Source: Acetobacteraceae bacterium
Lineage (GTDB): Bacteria > Pseudomonadota > Alphaproteobacteria > Acetobacterales > Acetobacteraceae
DNA length: 64,000 nucleotides
Reading direction: 5' to 3'
NCBI GenBank assembly: GCA_003506895.1
Contig: DNXO01000020.1
Span: 139,649-203,648 of the forward strand
Below the pieces are notes generated by a model. It saw nothing but the letters and a program-made list of their open reading frames with translations, had not been told where the DNA came from and made no database searches. The position numbers were made by a program, and so were the translations under genes. This document shows, piece after piece, positions 17,587-26,315 of the stretch. Positions within the stretch are counted from its first letter, which is position 1. Each line of letters starts with the position of its first letter.

Positions 17587-18161
17587 TTGGCGTTTGCTTC
17601 CAGCAAGGTTCTTAAAGCCGCCAGCACCCTGGCGGGCGTGGGCGGGCAGCCACCAACCGTCAGGTCCACCGGGACGCAGTTGCCGGTTCCGCCCAGGACC
17701 GCATAGCTGCCTTTGAACACCCCACCGTCCACCGCGCAATCGCCCACCGAGACAACCCATTTCGGCTCTGGCGCCGAGTCCCAGGCTTGCTCCAGCGCGA
17801 CCTTCAGGTTGCGCGTCAGTGGCCCGGTGACCAGAAGAACATCCGCCTGGCGTGGGCTCTCGACAAAGCGCAGGCCGAAGCGTTCCAGATCGTAAAAGGT
17901 GTTTTGCAGAGCGCGCAGTTCAAGTTCACACCCGTTGCAGCTTCCGGTGTTGATGTGGCGGATCGCCAGCGCGCGGCCCAGGTGGGCTTGCGATGCGGCT
18001 TCAAGCCGGGCGGCCAGGGTGGCGGTGGTTTCGGGGTCGATTGGTTCGGGCGGATCTGGGTTGGGCATTGTCATATGTCCGGTTGGCGGGGCGAAGGGTT
18101 CATGACGGACCAGGCGGACCTTCGTTCGGATTGACACCGAACCCTGTTCCGCAATCGACAT
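17583..18161 (-). CDS. NuoB/HycG-like [4Fe-4S] subunit of a hydrogenase-related complex
   Basis: A 192-residue protein of the NuoB/[NiFe]-hydrogenase small-subunit family. Four cluster cysteines are kept: C75 and C78 (SCNGCELE), C142 (VGDCAVDGG) and C172 (GGCPPTP). The proximal N2-type [4Fe-4S] centre is therefore probably present. CNGCELE is the group 4 hydrogenase/HyfI form rather than complex I. It is the last gene of the operon, 15 bases after the large-subunit gene. Start choice between ATG 18161 and an internal ATG near 18074 is uncertain; neither has a good ribosome site. The companion large subunit has lost its metal ligands. Confidence 0.85.
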   Translation of the reverse strand: MSIAEQGSVSIRTKVRLVRHEPFAPPTGHMTMPNPDPPEPIDPETTATLAARLEAASQAHLGRALAIRHINTGSCNGCELELRALQNTFYDLERFGLRFVESPRQADVLLVTGPLTRNLKVALEQAWDSAPEPKWVVSVGDCAVDGGVFKGSYAVLGGTGNCVPVDLTVGGCPPTPARVLAALRTLLEANAK

Positions 18162-18176
18162 ATCGGGCGGCGGCCG

Positions 18177-19655
18177 TCACAGATCCACCCCCGATGCAGG
18201 CAAGGCCAGGGATGCCCTGACCAGATCGACGTCCTCTGCTTCCACCCGACGCAGCGCGCGTTCCGCGAGCGGCCACTGCGCCCAGCCCGGATCGCGGGCG
18301 AACACGGCGGCAATTTGGCCGTGATCCAGCCGCAGCCAATGCCAGACATCGCCGCGGCTGGATTCCGCGCAGCCGATGCCCTCGCCACTGGCTTGGGGCA
18401 GCGCGGCCGTCGTGGGACCAGACGGCAGCAGATCCAGAGTCAGTCCGATCAGCCGCAGGCTCTCCTCGATTTCGAGTAGCCGCAGGTGCTGGCGGGCGGC
18501 GGCATCCCCGTCGCGGAGGACCGCCACGCGGGGCAGCAGGCTGCCGTAGCCGGGCGCGAAATGGGTGCGCACATCGAAGGCGTGGCCCGCCGCGCGTCCG
18601 GCGATTCCGCTTGTTGCGCCCGGGGTTCGTCCAAGACCGAGCAGTCGGGAGGATAAAGCGGGGCCGTCGTGCAGGCGGCGAAGGGCGGGAATTTCCGAGG
18701 CGATGGCGCCCAACGCGCGCAGGATCGTTTCTGGTCCATTTTCGGCGATATCGGCGGCGACCCCACCTGGCACCACGCAGTCCATCATCAGGCGATGGCC
18801 AAACGCGGCGGCCGTGGCGCGCAGCAGGATTTCCCGCAGGGTCCCGCATTTCGTCCGAACCGTGCCCGCTTCGGCCAGGCGGGCCACTTCGGTCAGGTTA
18901 TCGAGGTGGACGGCGATCCGCTCGATCTCCATCATTACCATCCGCAGTCCGATCGCGCGTTGCGGCACTTCGACGTCCATCGCCGATTCGGTTGCATGCG
19001 CAAACGCGACGGAGTGGGCGACGGTCGCGTCGGCGGCCAGGCGGGCGGCGAAGCGGGCGGCGGTGCGCGGAGATTTGCCGCGCATCATGGTAAGGGCGCC
19101 CTTGTGGGTGAAACCCAGCAGCGATTCGGCCTGACGGATATACGGACCATGAAGCGTCAGCCGCAGGTGGGCGGCTTCGTCCAGCCGGCCCCAGATCGGC
19201 CCGAGCGGGACAATCATGGCATCATCTTGTTCCGGACCCGTCAGCAGCGGTGGTCCGCCGGGTGGGCGGGTCTCGGGCCTTGTCGCCATCGGCGGTGACA
19301 ATGGCCAGTTGCCGTGGTCGAGCCAGGGACGGAGGTCGGTGGCGCCGTCCGCGATATGGCCCCAAAGGTCATGGACCATCCGCTCATACAGGCTGGCGGA
19401 CGGAATATGGGGCGAGAGGCCAGGGTAGCGGCCAGCCTCGACCGGGGTGGAAACCGGGACGATCCGAAGGGCCTCGGGGTCCAGGAAGAGGGCATGCGCC
19501 TGGACTGTGTCGGCCCAGTGCGCGAGCAACGTCCACGCCTCGGCGGGCGCGGCCTGTGCGAGAGCGGTCCAGTCGGCGTGCGGCAGGATATGACGCAGCC
19601 ACGGACGGCAGACCTCGGCCGCCGCGGAACGAATGATGTCGGTAGCGGAGATCAT
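18177..19655 (-). CDS. HycE/HyfG-like large subunit lacking all NiFe ligands
   Basis: A 492-residue protein with a short NuoC-like N-terminal part and a NuoD/hydrogenase large-subunit domain. Fold landmarks persist (GFTHKG, VPQRAIGLRMVMMEIER). The first ligand motif, RxCGxC in hydrogenases, reads RLAADA (A207 and A210 replace both cysteines), although the following histidine is kept. The C-terminal DPCxxC reads DPGWAQ (G457, Q460). It cannot bind a NiFe site in the usual way. ATG 19655 overlaps the upstream stop (ATGA). This matches the idea of energy-converting-hydrogenase-related (Ehr) complexes. The actual reaction is unknown. Confidence 0.85.
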   Translation of the reverse strand: MISATDIIRSAAAEVCRPWLRHILPHADWTALAQAAPAEAWTLLAHWADTVQAHALFLDPEALRIVPVSTPVEAGRYPGLSPHIPSASLYERMVHDLWGHIADGATDLRPWLDHGNWPLSPPMATRPETRPPGGPPLLTGPEQDDAMIVPLGPIWGRLDEAAHLRLTLHGPYIRQAESLLGFTHKGALTMMRGKSPRTAARFAARLAADATVAHSVAFAHATESAMDVEVPQRAIGLRMVMMEIERIAVHLDNLTEVARLAEAGTVRTKCGTLREILLRATAAAFGHRLMMDCVVPGGVAADIAENGPETILRALGAIASEIPALRRLHDGPALSSRLLGLGRTPGATSGIAGRAAGHAFDVRTHFAPGYGSLLPRVAVLRDGDAAARQHLRLLEIEESLRLIGLTLDLLPSGPTTAALPQASGEGIGCAESSRGDVWHWLRLDHGQIAAVFARDPGWAQWPLAERALRRVEAEDVDLVRASLALPASGVDL

Positions 19656-21199
19656 CCCTGGCCTGTCGTCAGCAGGTGCCACCAGTGCACCAGGCCGTCC
19701 GGGGCGAAATACCCGGCGAGGAGCGCCAGACCGAGCGGTAGCCAGGCGGGGGAGGGAGAAAGGCTGACAGCGAAGGGACGAATCGCGAGAAGGACCGGAA
19801 CGAAAGCCGCGCCGATCGGTAGCAGAAGCCAGGCATGGTGGTCCGCCAGAGCGAGGGTAATCAGGACAAGGCCGGGGAAGACGCCCAGCGGGGGTACTCC
19901 GGCAAGGGCGACGGTGGACATTGCAGCGGTCGGTTGGTTGGTAAGCCGCGTGGCGGCGCGGGTCAGGATTAAAAGCGTCAGCAGCACGAGGGCGGCAAAC
20001 CGCCCGTCAGGTGTGCCGAGGCAAAGGGCGACGGCGGCGATGCTGGTTTGGATGAGCTGTAGCAATGCGATGCTCCGGCGCCGGCTGAGTTCGACAACAC
20101 AGGCGGCAAGGGCGGCGAGGGCGATGGTAAGACCCAGCGCGGTGGCGGCTGGAGGCCAGGGCGCCTGGATCACGAGACGCAGCAGCAGGATGGCCAGCGG
20201 GACGGCGAGCTCCGGGACGGCCGCGGCGATGGCGACGATGCCGGCGAAGAGGCAGAAATATCCCAGGATCGTGGGTTGTGCGGCAATCAGCGGCAGGCCG
20301 AACAGCAAAACGCCGGCGCCCACGAAAGCCAGAACCGCGCCGTCCAGCCGCCGGTTCAGGACGGGCAAGAAATGCGTCCCAATCGCCGCCAGGACAGCGA
20401 GCCAGGTCGCAACCGGTTGAGAGGAACAGGCGGCGAGGACAACAAATGTGCTCGTGAGAAGTGCCAGGACCCGGGTCAACGGCGCCAAAGCGGCTTTGTT
20501 TCTTCGGGCGTAAGACTGGAACACCGCGTCCAGGCCAAGCAGCGGTGCGAACGCGGAGGAAAGAGGAGCCAGTGGCACCAGCACAGCGGCGGCAAGCACC
20601 GCCATCGATGCAGCAAGGTCGAGATAGGGCAGCCAGCCTCGCGCGACCAGCCAACGCCTCGGCGGATGGCTCGGACGCTGGCGGTTGTAGTGACGGTGAA
20701 GCACGAGACCGACGCCGAACGGGAGTGGCAACGCGCAACATGCCCCAACGAGAAGCGGACTGATGCTGGCGGTGAAACAACCTGCCAACACGATCCCGTT
20801 CTGCATCCCCACCAGCGCCATCACCCGCATCCACGCGCTCCGGCGGGTGGCGGCGAGGAGAACCCCCAGCAGCAGGACGGACAGCGGCAGGGCAAGAATC
20901 CCCTGTGACTGACACAGCACCGTCAGGATCGCCGCGGCAGCCATGGCAGGCTTCATCCCGCCGATGGGCAGAGTCCGTGGCGGTGGCGCGATGAGGCGGC
21001 CAGGGACGAACCAAACCAAGGCGGCAAGCAGTAAAGGGGGAAGGGCCAGCAGCGGCTGGTGGACCGCGATCGCCGCGCCGGCCGTCGCCGCCGACTGAAT
21101 GGCCAGCAGGATCGCCGCCGCGGGGACCTGCCGGATACCAAGCAGGGCGAACCCCATCACCAGAGCCAATCCTGGCATCGCCTGGGCGAGTGCGGTCAT
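19652..21199 (-). CDS. HyfE-HyfF-like fused membrane subunit
   Basis: A 515-residue, very hydrophobic protein with many membrane helices. The first ~180 residues resemble HyfE (GGMKPAMAAAA, then an ALVGMQNGIVLAGCF segment like the family's MENG region). The rest, about 190-515, resembles a shortened NuoN/HyfF antiporter-type subunit (ALAGVPPLGVFPG near residue 435), where HyfF alone is usually about 520. I see no antiporter-type H-x-x-x-K helix. It is coupled on both sides by ATGA overlaps. Fusion plus shortening is inferred from motif order and should be tested by structure prediction. Confidence 0.7.
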   Translation of the reverse strand: MTALAQAMPGLALVMGFALLGIRQVPAAAILLAIQSAATAGAAIAVHQPLLALPPLLLAALVWFVPGRLIAPPPRTLPIGGMKPAMAAAAILTVLCQSQGILALPLSVLLLGVLLAATRRSAWMRVMALVGMQNGIVLAGCFTASISPLLVGACCALPLPFGVGLVLHRHYNRQRPSHPPRRWLVARGWLPYLDLAASMAVLAAAVLVPLAPLSSAFAPLLGLDAVFQSYARRNKAALAPLTRVLALLTSTFVVLAACSSQPVATWLAVLAAIGTHFLPVLNRRLDGAVLAFVGAGVLLFGLPLIAAQPTILGYFCLFAGIVAIAAAVPELAVPLAILLLRLVIQAPWPPAATALGLTIALAALAACVVELSRRRSIALLQLIQTSIAAVALCLGTPDGRFAALVLLTLLILTRAATRLTNQPTAAMSTVALAGVPPLGVFPGLVLITLALADHHAWLLLPIGAAFVPVLLAIRPFAVSLSPSPAWLPLGLALLAGYFAPDGLVHWWHLLTTGQG

Positions 21200-22101
21200 G
21201 CCATCCCCGCACTGGCCAGGACCATGATCACGGCAAGCAGGGCGAGCAGAGCGGCAACCCCGAAGACCCCGGGCAGGCTATGCCGAGGGATACGGCCGAA
21301 CAGAGCCGATAACGCGGCCAGCGCCAGCACGATGGCGATCAGCTTCACCAACCAAACACCAAGTCCGATCAGCCAGGCCAGCGGTCCGCTATCCGCCGAG
21401 GCAATTCCGACGGGCAGGAAAATCCCGCCGATCAGATCGATCCATGTCAGCCGCCGTAGCCATCCGGCCGCCAGCGCCAGCGCAAGCTCGATGCCGCCCA
21501 GGCTGTCGTCCGGTAGCGCGGTGTCGGTGACCAGAATTGTCCCAAGGGCGATGAGCGCGATCAACGACGCGGCCGCGGGCATCAGCATGCCCTCCCGCTG
21601 CTGGGCGATCATGGAATCGAGATTGAGCGTTCCCGCCATCAACGCCACGGCCAACACCGACAGCATCGCCGCCGGCTCCACGATGACGGCAAGGGCACTG
21701 GCGCTTTGCTGCCGAAGCCCCGATCGGCCCCCGCCCGAATCCAGCGTCGCCAGAGCCGTTGTCGCCCGGGCGAGGGCCAGCAGGGAGACAATCACCACCA
21801 CATCGGCCACTGGGGACAGGGTGGTGAACAGGGCAAACGACGGCACCAGGATGGCCGCCGTCAGGGTCACGCCGAAGCCGATCGCCGGGGCGACATGCGA
21901 AACCGCCGAGGTGCTTTCGAGCATCGCCGGGGTTTTGCGGGACAGACGTATCAACTCCCGCCAAGGCAGCGGAATGGGCGGTCCTGACTGGCCGTTGAGC
22001 CTGGCTTCCAGCCAGCCGGTGACACCGGCCAGCGTCGGCGCCGCAGCCAGGATCAGCAGGATATGGAGGACTTGCGCGACGAACGGCAGGACGATGCTCA
22101 T
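21196..22101 (-). CDS. NuoH/HyfC-like membrane subunit
   Basis: A 301-residue protein with about eight membrane helices, resembling HyfC/HycD/NuoH: VIVEPAAMLSVLAVALMAGTLN and IFLPVG align with HyfC. Charged residues of the family's quinone/ion channel are missing. The family's (S)RE is R130-Q131 here, and the acidic loop PFDxAEAExEL...EYSG is replaced by a short unrelated stretch (LPDDSLGG). ATG 22101 overlaps the upstream stop and the gene's own stop overlaps the next start. It probably anchors the soluble arm to the membrane arm without the canonical E-channel. Confidence 0.8.
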   Translation of the reverse strand: MSIVLPFVAQVLHILLILAAAPTLAGVTGWLEARLNGQSGPPIPLPWRELIRLSRKTPAMLESTSAVSHVAPAIGFGVTLTAAILVPSFALFTTLSPVADVVVIVSLLALARATTALATLDSGGGRSGLRQQSASALAVIVEPAAMLSVLAVALMAGTLNLDSMIAQQREGMLMPAAASLIALIALGTILVTDTALPDDSLGGIELALALAAGWLRRLTWIDLIGGIFLPVGIASADSGPLAWLIGLGVWLVKLIAIVLALAALSALFGRIPRHSLPGVFGVAALLALLAVIMVLASAGMA

Positions 22102-23867
22102 CCGCTGACCCCAATGGCCAGCAGCAATACCGCGAAGGCAATCAGGATCAGCCAGGGGCCGCTTATCTTTGGAAGCGGCGGAAGGTTCGGAAGCCGGACC
22201 CGGGTCGGTATCCGCGGGCGGGGCAGGTCGGGCAGGAAGCCCGCGCCAGCGGATTGGGCGGACGGTTCGCCGAACGGGAGACCGATCTCGGGCGGGAAAC
22301 CATCCAGCCATGGACCGGCGATTTTTGCCTCCCGCCGTGCCCGCTTGGGCAGCACCATCGCGCCGGTGGTCGTCAAGGCCGCCAGAGCGATGATCACCAG
22401 GACCGTATAACCGGGCGAACCGGCCGGTGCTGACGGGAGTGCGGTTCCAAGCAAGTCGTGGGCGGCGGGTTCCGCCAGCAGCCAGAGTATCTGGTTCGGC
22501 AGGATACCGGCCAGGATCGACGCGCCGGCAAGGGTCAGCAGGATGCTGCGAACCGTTGACGCGGTTTCCCGAGCGCCCGCCCCGCGCGGGGTTCGTGGGC
22601 GGCCGAGAATGGCGATACCGGCGATCCGGATGGAGGCCGTCGTCGCCAGTGCCGCGGTCAGGGCCAGGGATGCGGCGAGCAGGGCCAGGGGAAGTTGCGA
22701 AATCAGGCCTCCGGTGCGGGGGGCTGACAGAATCGACTGGAACGAAAGCCACATGCCGAAGAAGCCGAGACCGGGCGGCAGCGCGGACAGGGCTAATAAC
22801 CCGGCGGACAATGCCGCGGACGTTCCCGGCATAAGGTGGATCAAACCGCCGAGACGGGCGAGTCGGAACGTGCCGGCGCCGGCACCGATCGCATGGGCGG
22901 CGAGGACCGTCAGCGTACCGGCGAGGGCTGATCCGATGATGGCCAGGAAGGTCGCATTCAGTGCGAAGCTGGCGGCGGCCGGAAGGTCGGCGGCTCTTGC
23001 GATCAGAAAAAGGCCGATGCTGGCGGTAGAAAGGCCCGACTGGCGGCCGATAAGAGCATTGGCCGCGGTGTCGATATCGGGGGCCGCCGCGGCGCGCCAC
23101 GCTTGAACGGCGGCAACGATGCATCCGCCAAGCAGCGGGATGAAGCCGCACCAGGGTTGGATGGCCGTCGCTGACAGGTCGGCCGTCAGGCGGAGCAGAA
23201 GGTAGGAACCAAGCGGGACCGCCAGGCCGGCGGTCAGCGTGTCGGTGGTCCAACTGTGTTTGATCGAGCGCGGCCAGAGCATCGTGGCTATCGCGGTGAC
23301 GGTCAGGATCAGGGTAGCGGCGGCACGCAGCGGATCGGCCGGCGCCGTGCGGATCGCGTCGAAACGCGGCGGGTAACCGGGTGGGGTCAGAAGACACACC
23401 GCGGCCAGGATCATGAACGGGGCGGCGATGGCGCGTGGGCAGATCGACGCGGAGATCGTGGCGAGACCCAACGTCAGGACCATTCCGTCGGCCGCGAGCA
23501 AAGCCAGCGCGGTACCGCCGATAGAGAATGCCGTGGTGCGGATGCCGTCCGATCGTGGAACCTGCGTGCCGGCAGCCTGGAACGCGGCGATGGCGGTTCC
23601 AATCAGGAAAGTCAGTATGAGGAAGGCCAGCGATAGTGGGTCGAGTGCGAAATGAAGCGACAGGCCAGGCGGCCCAAGCGGCAGTGTCAGGACAACGGTT
23701 TCAGCTCGGGTGATCAGCGGCGGAAGGCACAGCAACGCGCCGAGGCCGCAGAACATGGTCGTCAGGAAGCTGCCCGACGTCCCGGGCAACCGGGTGGTTA
23801 GCGTGCCCAGCGTCAGCAGGGCAACGGACGTCACGATAAGGAACAGGAGGATCGGGTCGCTCACCAC
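22098..23867 (-). CDS. NuoL/HyfB-like antiporter-type membrane subunit
   Basis: A 589-residue polytopic protein, first gene of the hydrogenase-related operon. DPLSLAFLILTFLIG and ALPPGLGFFGMW match the antiporter-like NuoL/MrpA/HyfB fold. Key proton-path residues are not found. The helix normally carrying W-E reads LTLGLATIS, and the helix normally carrying H-x-x-x-K reads FALNATFLAII (about 301-311). After residue ~500 comes a cytoplasmic Pro-rich segment and a final helix (WLILIAFAVLLLAIG). The start is one of two adjacent GTG codons (23867 or 23864) with no clear ribosome site. Confidence 0.8.
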   Translation of the reverse strand: MVSDPILLFLIVTSVALLTLGTLTTRLPGTSGSFLTTMFCGLGALLCLPPLITRAETVVLTLPLGPPGLSLHFALDPLSLAFLILTFLIGTAIAAFQAAGTQVPRSDGIRTTAFSIGGTALALLAADGMVLTLGLATISASICPRAIAAPFMILAAVCLLTPPGYPPRFDAIRTAPADPLRAAATLILTVTAIATMLWPRSIKHSWTTDTLTAGLAVPLGSYLLLRLTADLSATAIQPWCGFIPLLGGCIVAAVQAWRAAAAPDIDTAANALIGRQSGLSTASIGLFLIARAADLPAAASFALNATFLAIIGSALAGTLTVLAAHAIGAGAGTFRLARLGGLIHLMPGTSAALSAGLLALSALPPGLGFFGMWLSFQSILSAPRTGGLISQLPLALLAASLALTAALATTASIRIAGIAILGRPRTPRGAGARETASTVRSILLTLAGASILAGILPNQILWLLAEPAAHDLLGTALPSAPAGSPGYTVLVIIALAALTTTGAMVLPKRARREAKIAGPWLDGFPPEIGLPFGEPSAQSAGAGFLPDLPRPRIPTRVRLPNLPPLPKISGPWLILIAFAVLLLAIGVSG

Positions 23868-24005
23868 GGGCAGCGTATCACCGGGCGGTGGATTCGTGAT
23901 GGGAGATTGGGTGACGAACTCGGGACGGCGTTTCGCCTCCCCATGACCATCAAGGGGTATTGATATAGGATCACGGTAACACCGGCTCCGGGGGAGGGAT
24001 TTTCA

Positions 24006-25124
24006 ATGACATTGCGGTTTCGGGCTGCCGTGCTGGGCGCGCCGGGCGAGCGGCTTCGGGTTGAAACGGTGGAGGCGGAACAGCCCCGAACCGGCGAGGT
24101 GTTGGTCAAGATCGGCGCCGCCGGGTTGTGCCACACCGATCTGGAGGTAATCGAAGGACAACTGGTCTATCCGATGCCGATCGTGCTGGGGCACGAGGCA
24201 GCCGGGACCATCGCGGCGGTGGGGCCTGGAGTCGATCGGGGGCGGGTGGGCGAGCGTGTAGTGCTGTCCTGGAACCCTCATTGCGGCCGGTGTTTCCATT
24301 GCGAACGCGGGCAGCCGATCCTGTGCGACAAATACGTCTCTCAGGGGCCGGCGGCGGTGACGTTCGAGGGCTCGACCCGGCTGAGCCTTGGTGGCGTGCC
24401 GGTGCGGACGATGATGCACATCGCCGGGTTCGCTGAATACGCAATCGTAACCGATGCCTGCGCGGTGGCAATTCCGGCGGCGATGCCGCTGGACCGTGCG
24501 TGTCTGCTGGGCTGCGGTGTATTGACGGGTGTCGGCGCGGCCACCCGGATCGCCGGGCTGCGCTATGGCGATACCGCGATGGTTATCGGCTGTGGGGCCG
24601 TGGGGTTGTCGGCGGTGCAGGGTGCGAGGCTGGCGGGGGCGTCTCGGATCATCGCCATCGATCTGAACGACGCCAAGCTGGCGATGGCCAGGGAGGTTGG
24701 AGCGACCCATACAGTGAACGCCCGCGATGCCGATCCGGTGGCCGAGGTGCAGGCCCTGACCGGTGGGCGTGGCGCGGATTGCGTGCTGGAAGCGGCGGGA
24801 AACGAGACGTCATTCCGGTTGTCCGTGGAAGCCTGCCGCACCGGTGGTGAGATCGTCTGGCTGGGCAAGGTCGGCGTGAACCAGGATGTTTCATTCCGCT
24901 GGGGTTCTTTGATGGGTGAGAAACGGATCACCCGGTCCAGTTACGGCGGCGCCCGGACGGCGACGGATTTTCCGGCCCTGGCGCGGTCCTACCTGCGCGG
25001 GGACCTGAAACTCGACAGGTTGATCACGCACCGAATCGGGCTGGACGAGATCAATCGTGGATTCGACGATCTGAGGGCAGGGCGGTCGATCCGTTCGGTC
25101 ATCATGTTCGGAGACGCGTTATGA
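24006..25124 (+). CDS. Zinc-dependent alcohol dehydrogenase (MDR family)
   Basis: A 372-residue medium-chain dehydrogenase. Catalytic zinc ligands appear as C in GLCHTD and HE in GHEAAG; the structural zinc loop is CGRCFHC...C about residue 97-110. The NAD site is GCGAVGLSAVQGA near 198. It is closest in style to class III/aryl-alcohol dehydrogenases. ATG 24006 follows a GGGGGAGGG tract by about 8 bases. The stop overlaps the DUF6166 start (ATGA). It is divergent from the hydrogenase-related operon across 138 bases. The substrate is not evident. Confidence 0.92.
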   Translation: MTLRFRAAVLGAPGERLRVETVEAEQPRTGEVLVKIGAAGLCHTDLEVIEGQLVYPMPIVLGHEAAGTIAAVGPGVDRGRVGERVVLSWNPHCGRCFHCERGQPILCDKYVSQGPAAVTFEGSTRLSLGGVPVRTMMHIAGFAEYAIVTDACAVAIPAAMPLDRACLLGCGVLTGVGAATRIAGLRYGDTAMVIGCGAVGLSAVQGARLAGASRIIAIDLNDAKLAMAREVGATHTVNARDADPVAEVQALTGGRGADCVLEAAGNETSFRLSVEACRTGGEIVWLGKVGVNQDVSFRWGSLMGEKRITRSSYGGARTATDFPALARSYLRGDLKLDRLITHRIGLDEINRGFDDLRAGRSIRSVIMFGDAL

Positions 25125-25420
25125 AGACCTATGAAGGCGAGCGGACCCTGCGAGGGATCAAGGTGACGGTCGATGGGGCACCGCTGCCGCCCCGGTTCGA
25201 TATACAGGTATTCAACAAAACCGGCTTCGAATGGACCTATGACGGGCCGGGGCCGCGCCAATTGGCACTGGCCTTGCTGGCGGATCACCTTGGCGACGAC
25301 GCAAAAGCCCTGGCCCTCAGCGAGGGATTCATGCGGCATCTTGTCGCCTACCTGGATAACGCCTGGCTTTTGACGTCGGCGGATCTCAATGAGGTGCTGG
25401 CGGAAATGGGGGGCGTTTAG
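25121..25420 (+). CDS. DUF6166-type small protein
   Basis: A 99-residue protein with the pattern I associate with DUF6166: YEGERTLRGIKVTVDG, then FEWTYDGPGPRQLALALLADHLGD and a C-terminal helix with WLLTSADLNEVL. It is translationally coupled to the alcohol dehydrogenase (ATGA at 25121-25124) and overlaps the convergent DsbA-like gene by four bases. No enzyme motifs are seen. The function of the family is unknown. Confidence 0.75.
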   Translation: MKTYEGERTLRGIKVTVDGAPLPPRFDIQVFNKTGFEWTYDGPGPRQLALALLADHLGDDAKALALSEGFMRHLVAYLDNAWLLTSADLNEVLAEMGGV

Positions 25421-26136
25421 CCCTTCCGAGCTTCCGCGACGACTCGTTGTAACTCCTGCAAGTCCACCGCGCCCGGGATGAGTTCATTACCCACGACCAG
25501 TGCCGGGGTTCCCTGGATGCCGAGTTCATGCGCGAGTTTCAAGTTGGCATCGATCCTGGCCTGGGTGGCCGGGTCGGCCATGTCCTTCGTCATCTGCGGC
25601 CAATCCAGGCCTAAACCACGCGCGGCTGCCTCGATCTGCGGCAACGTCGTGTCCCGAGGCAGTTTCATCACCGCCTCCCGCATTTTGGCATAAGCATTTT
25701 GCTTCTGTGCCGCCAGCAGGGCTTTGGTGCCGAGAACACTCGCCGGCCCGAGAATCGGCAGGTCCTTATAAACCAGCCGCACCTTGCGGTCCTTGGCCAG
25801 GAAGCTGTCCATCACCGGCTCCAGCTTGCGGCAGTACGGGCAACGTGTGTCGAAAAACTCGACGATCGTCACGTCGCCCTTTGCATCGCCCACCGCCGGA
25901 TCGGCCGGAGTCACCAACTGGGCCTGCGCGATGGCCGCCCGCGACGCGGCCTGTGACCGCTCGCTCTCATCCGCCTGCAGCGCCACGACCGCATCGCGCA
26001 GGATAGACGGGTCCTGTTTCAGCGCATCGCGCACGATCGCCACGACCTCTGCCCGTTGCGCCGGCGTGAACTCCGCGGCGGTGGCGGTGCCGAGTCCCGG
26101 CAGCATCAGGCATAAAGCAAGCAGCACGCGGATCAT
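25417..26136 (-). CDS. DsbA-family periplasmic thiol:disulfide oxidoreductase
   Basis: A 239-residue exported thioredoxin-fold protein of the DsbA/Com1-ScsC type. Signal peptide MIRVLLALCLMLPGLGTATAA, then an N-terminal helical extension with many acidic residues (about 22-80), the active site DTRCPYC near residue 103 and the cis-proline loop IQGTPALVVG near 205. The N-terminal helix is typical of oligomeric ScsC/Com1 members. ATG 26136 has GAGAGGG upstream and begins the signal peptide; ATG 26157 is an alternative. Confidence 0.88.
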   Translation of the reverse strand: MIRVLLALCLMLPGLGTATAAEFTPAQRAEVVAIVRDALKQDPSILRDAVVALQADESERSQAASRAAIAQAQLVTPADPAVGDAKGDVTIVEFFDTRCPYCRKLEPVMDSFLAKDRKVRLVYKDLPILGPASVLGTKALLAAQKQNAYAKMREAVMKLPRDTTLPQIEAAARGLGLDWPQMTKDMADPATQARIDANLKLAHELGIQGTPALVVGNELIPGAVDLQELQRVVAEARKG

Positions 26137-26315
26137 CAGTATCCCTCTCGACGGCATCGACCGGTTAAGCTCTGGAATGGCGGCCAAGGCAAGTCAAACC
26201 AGCGGATGGTTGCCGCTGATGCGGAAGCCGTCTATGGCACCGTCCTCGAACGGCGAGACGCGGCGCCGAGAACCCAGAATGATTGGCGAACCCGGTGACT
26301 GGCGAGACCGACACG

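Noticed and set aside
19314..20420. 368-codon plus-strand frame opposite the hydrogenase-like genes
   Set aside because: Arg/Ala/Ser-rich, no motif or ribosome site, antisense to two well-supported coding regions.
17583..23867. Reading the operon as a working formate hydrogenlyase or H2-evolving hydrogenase
   Set aside because: All four NiFe-ligating cysteines are replaced, and no formate dehydrogenase, ferredoxin or maturation protease gene is present.
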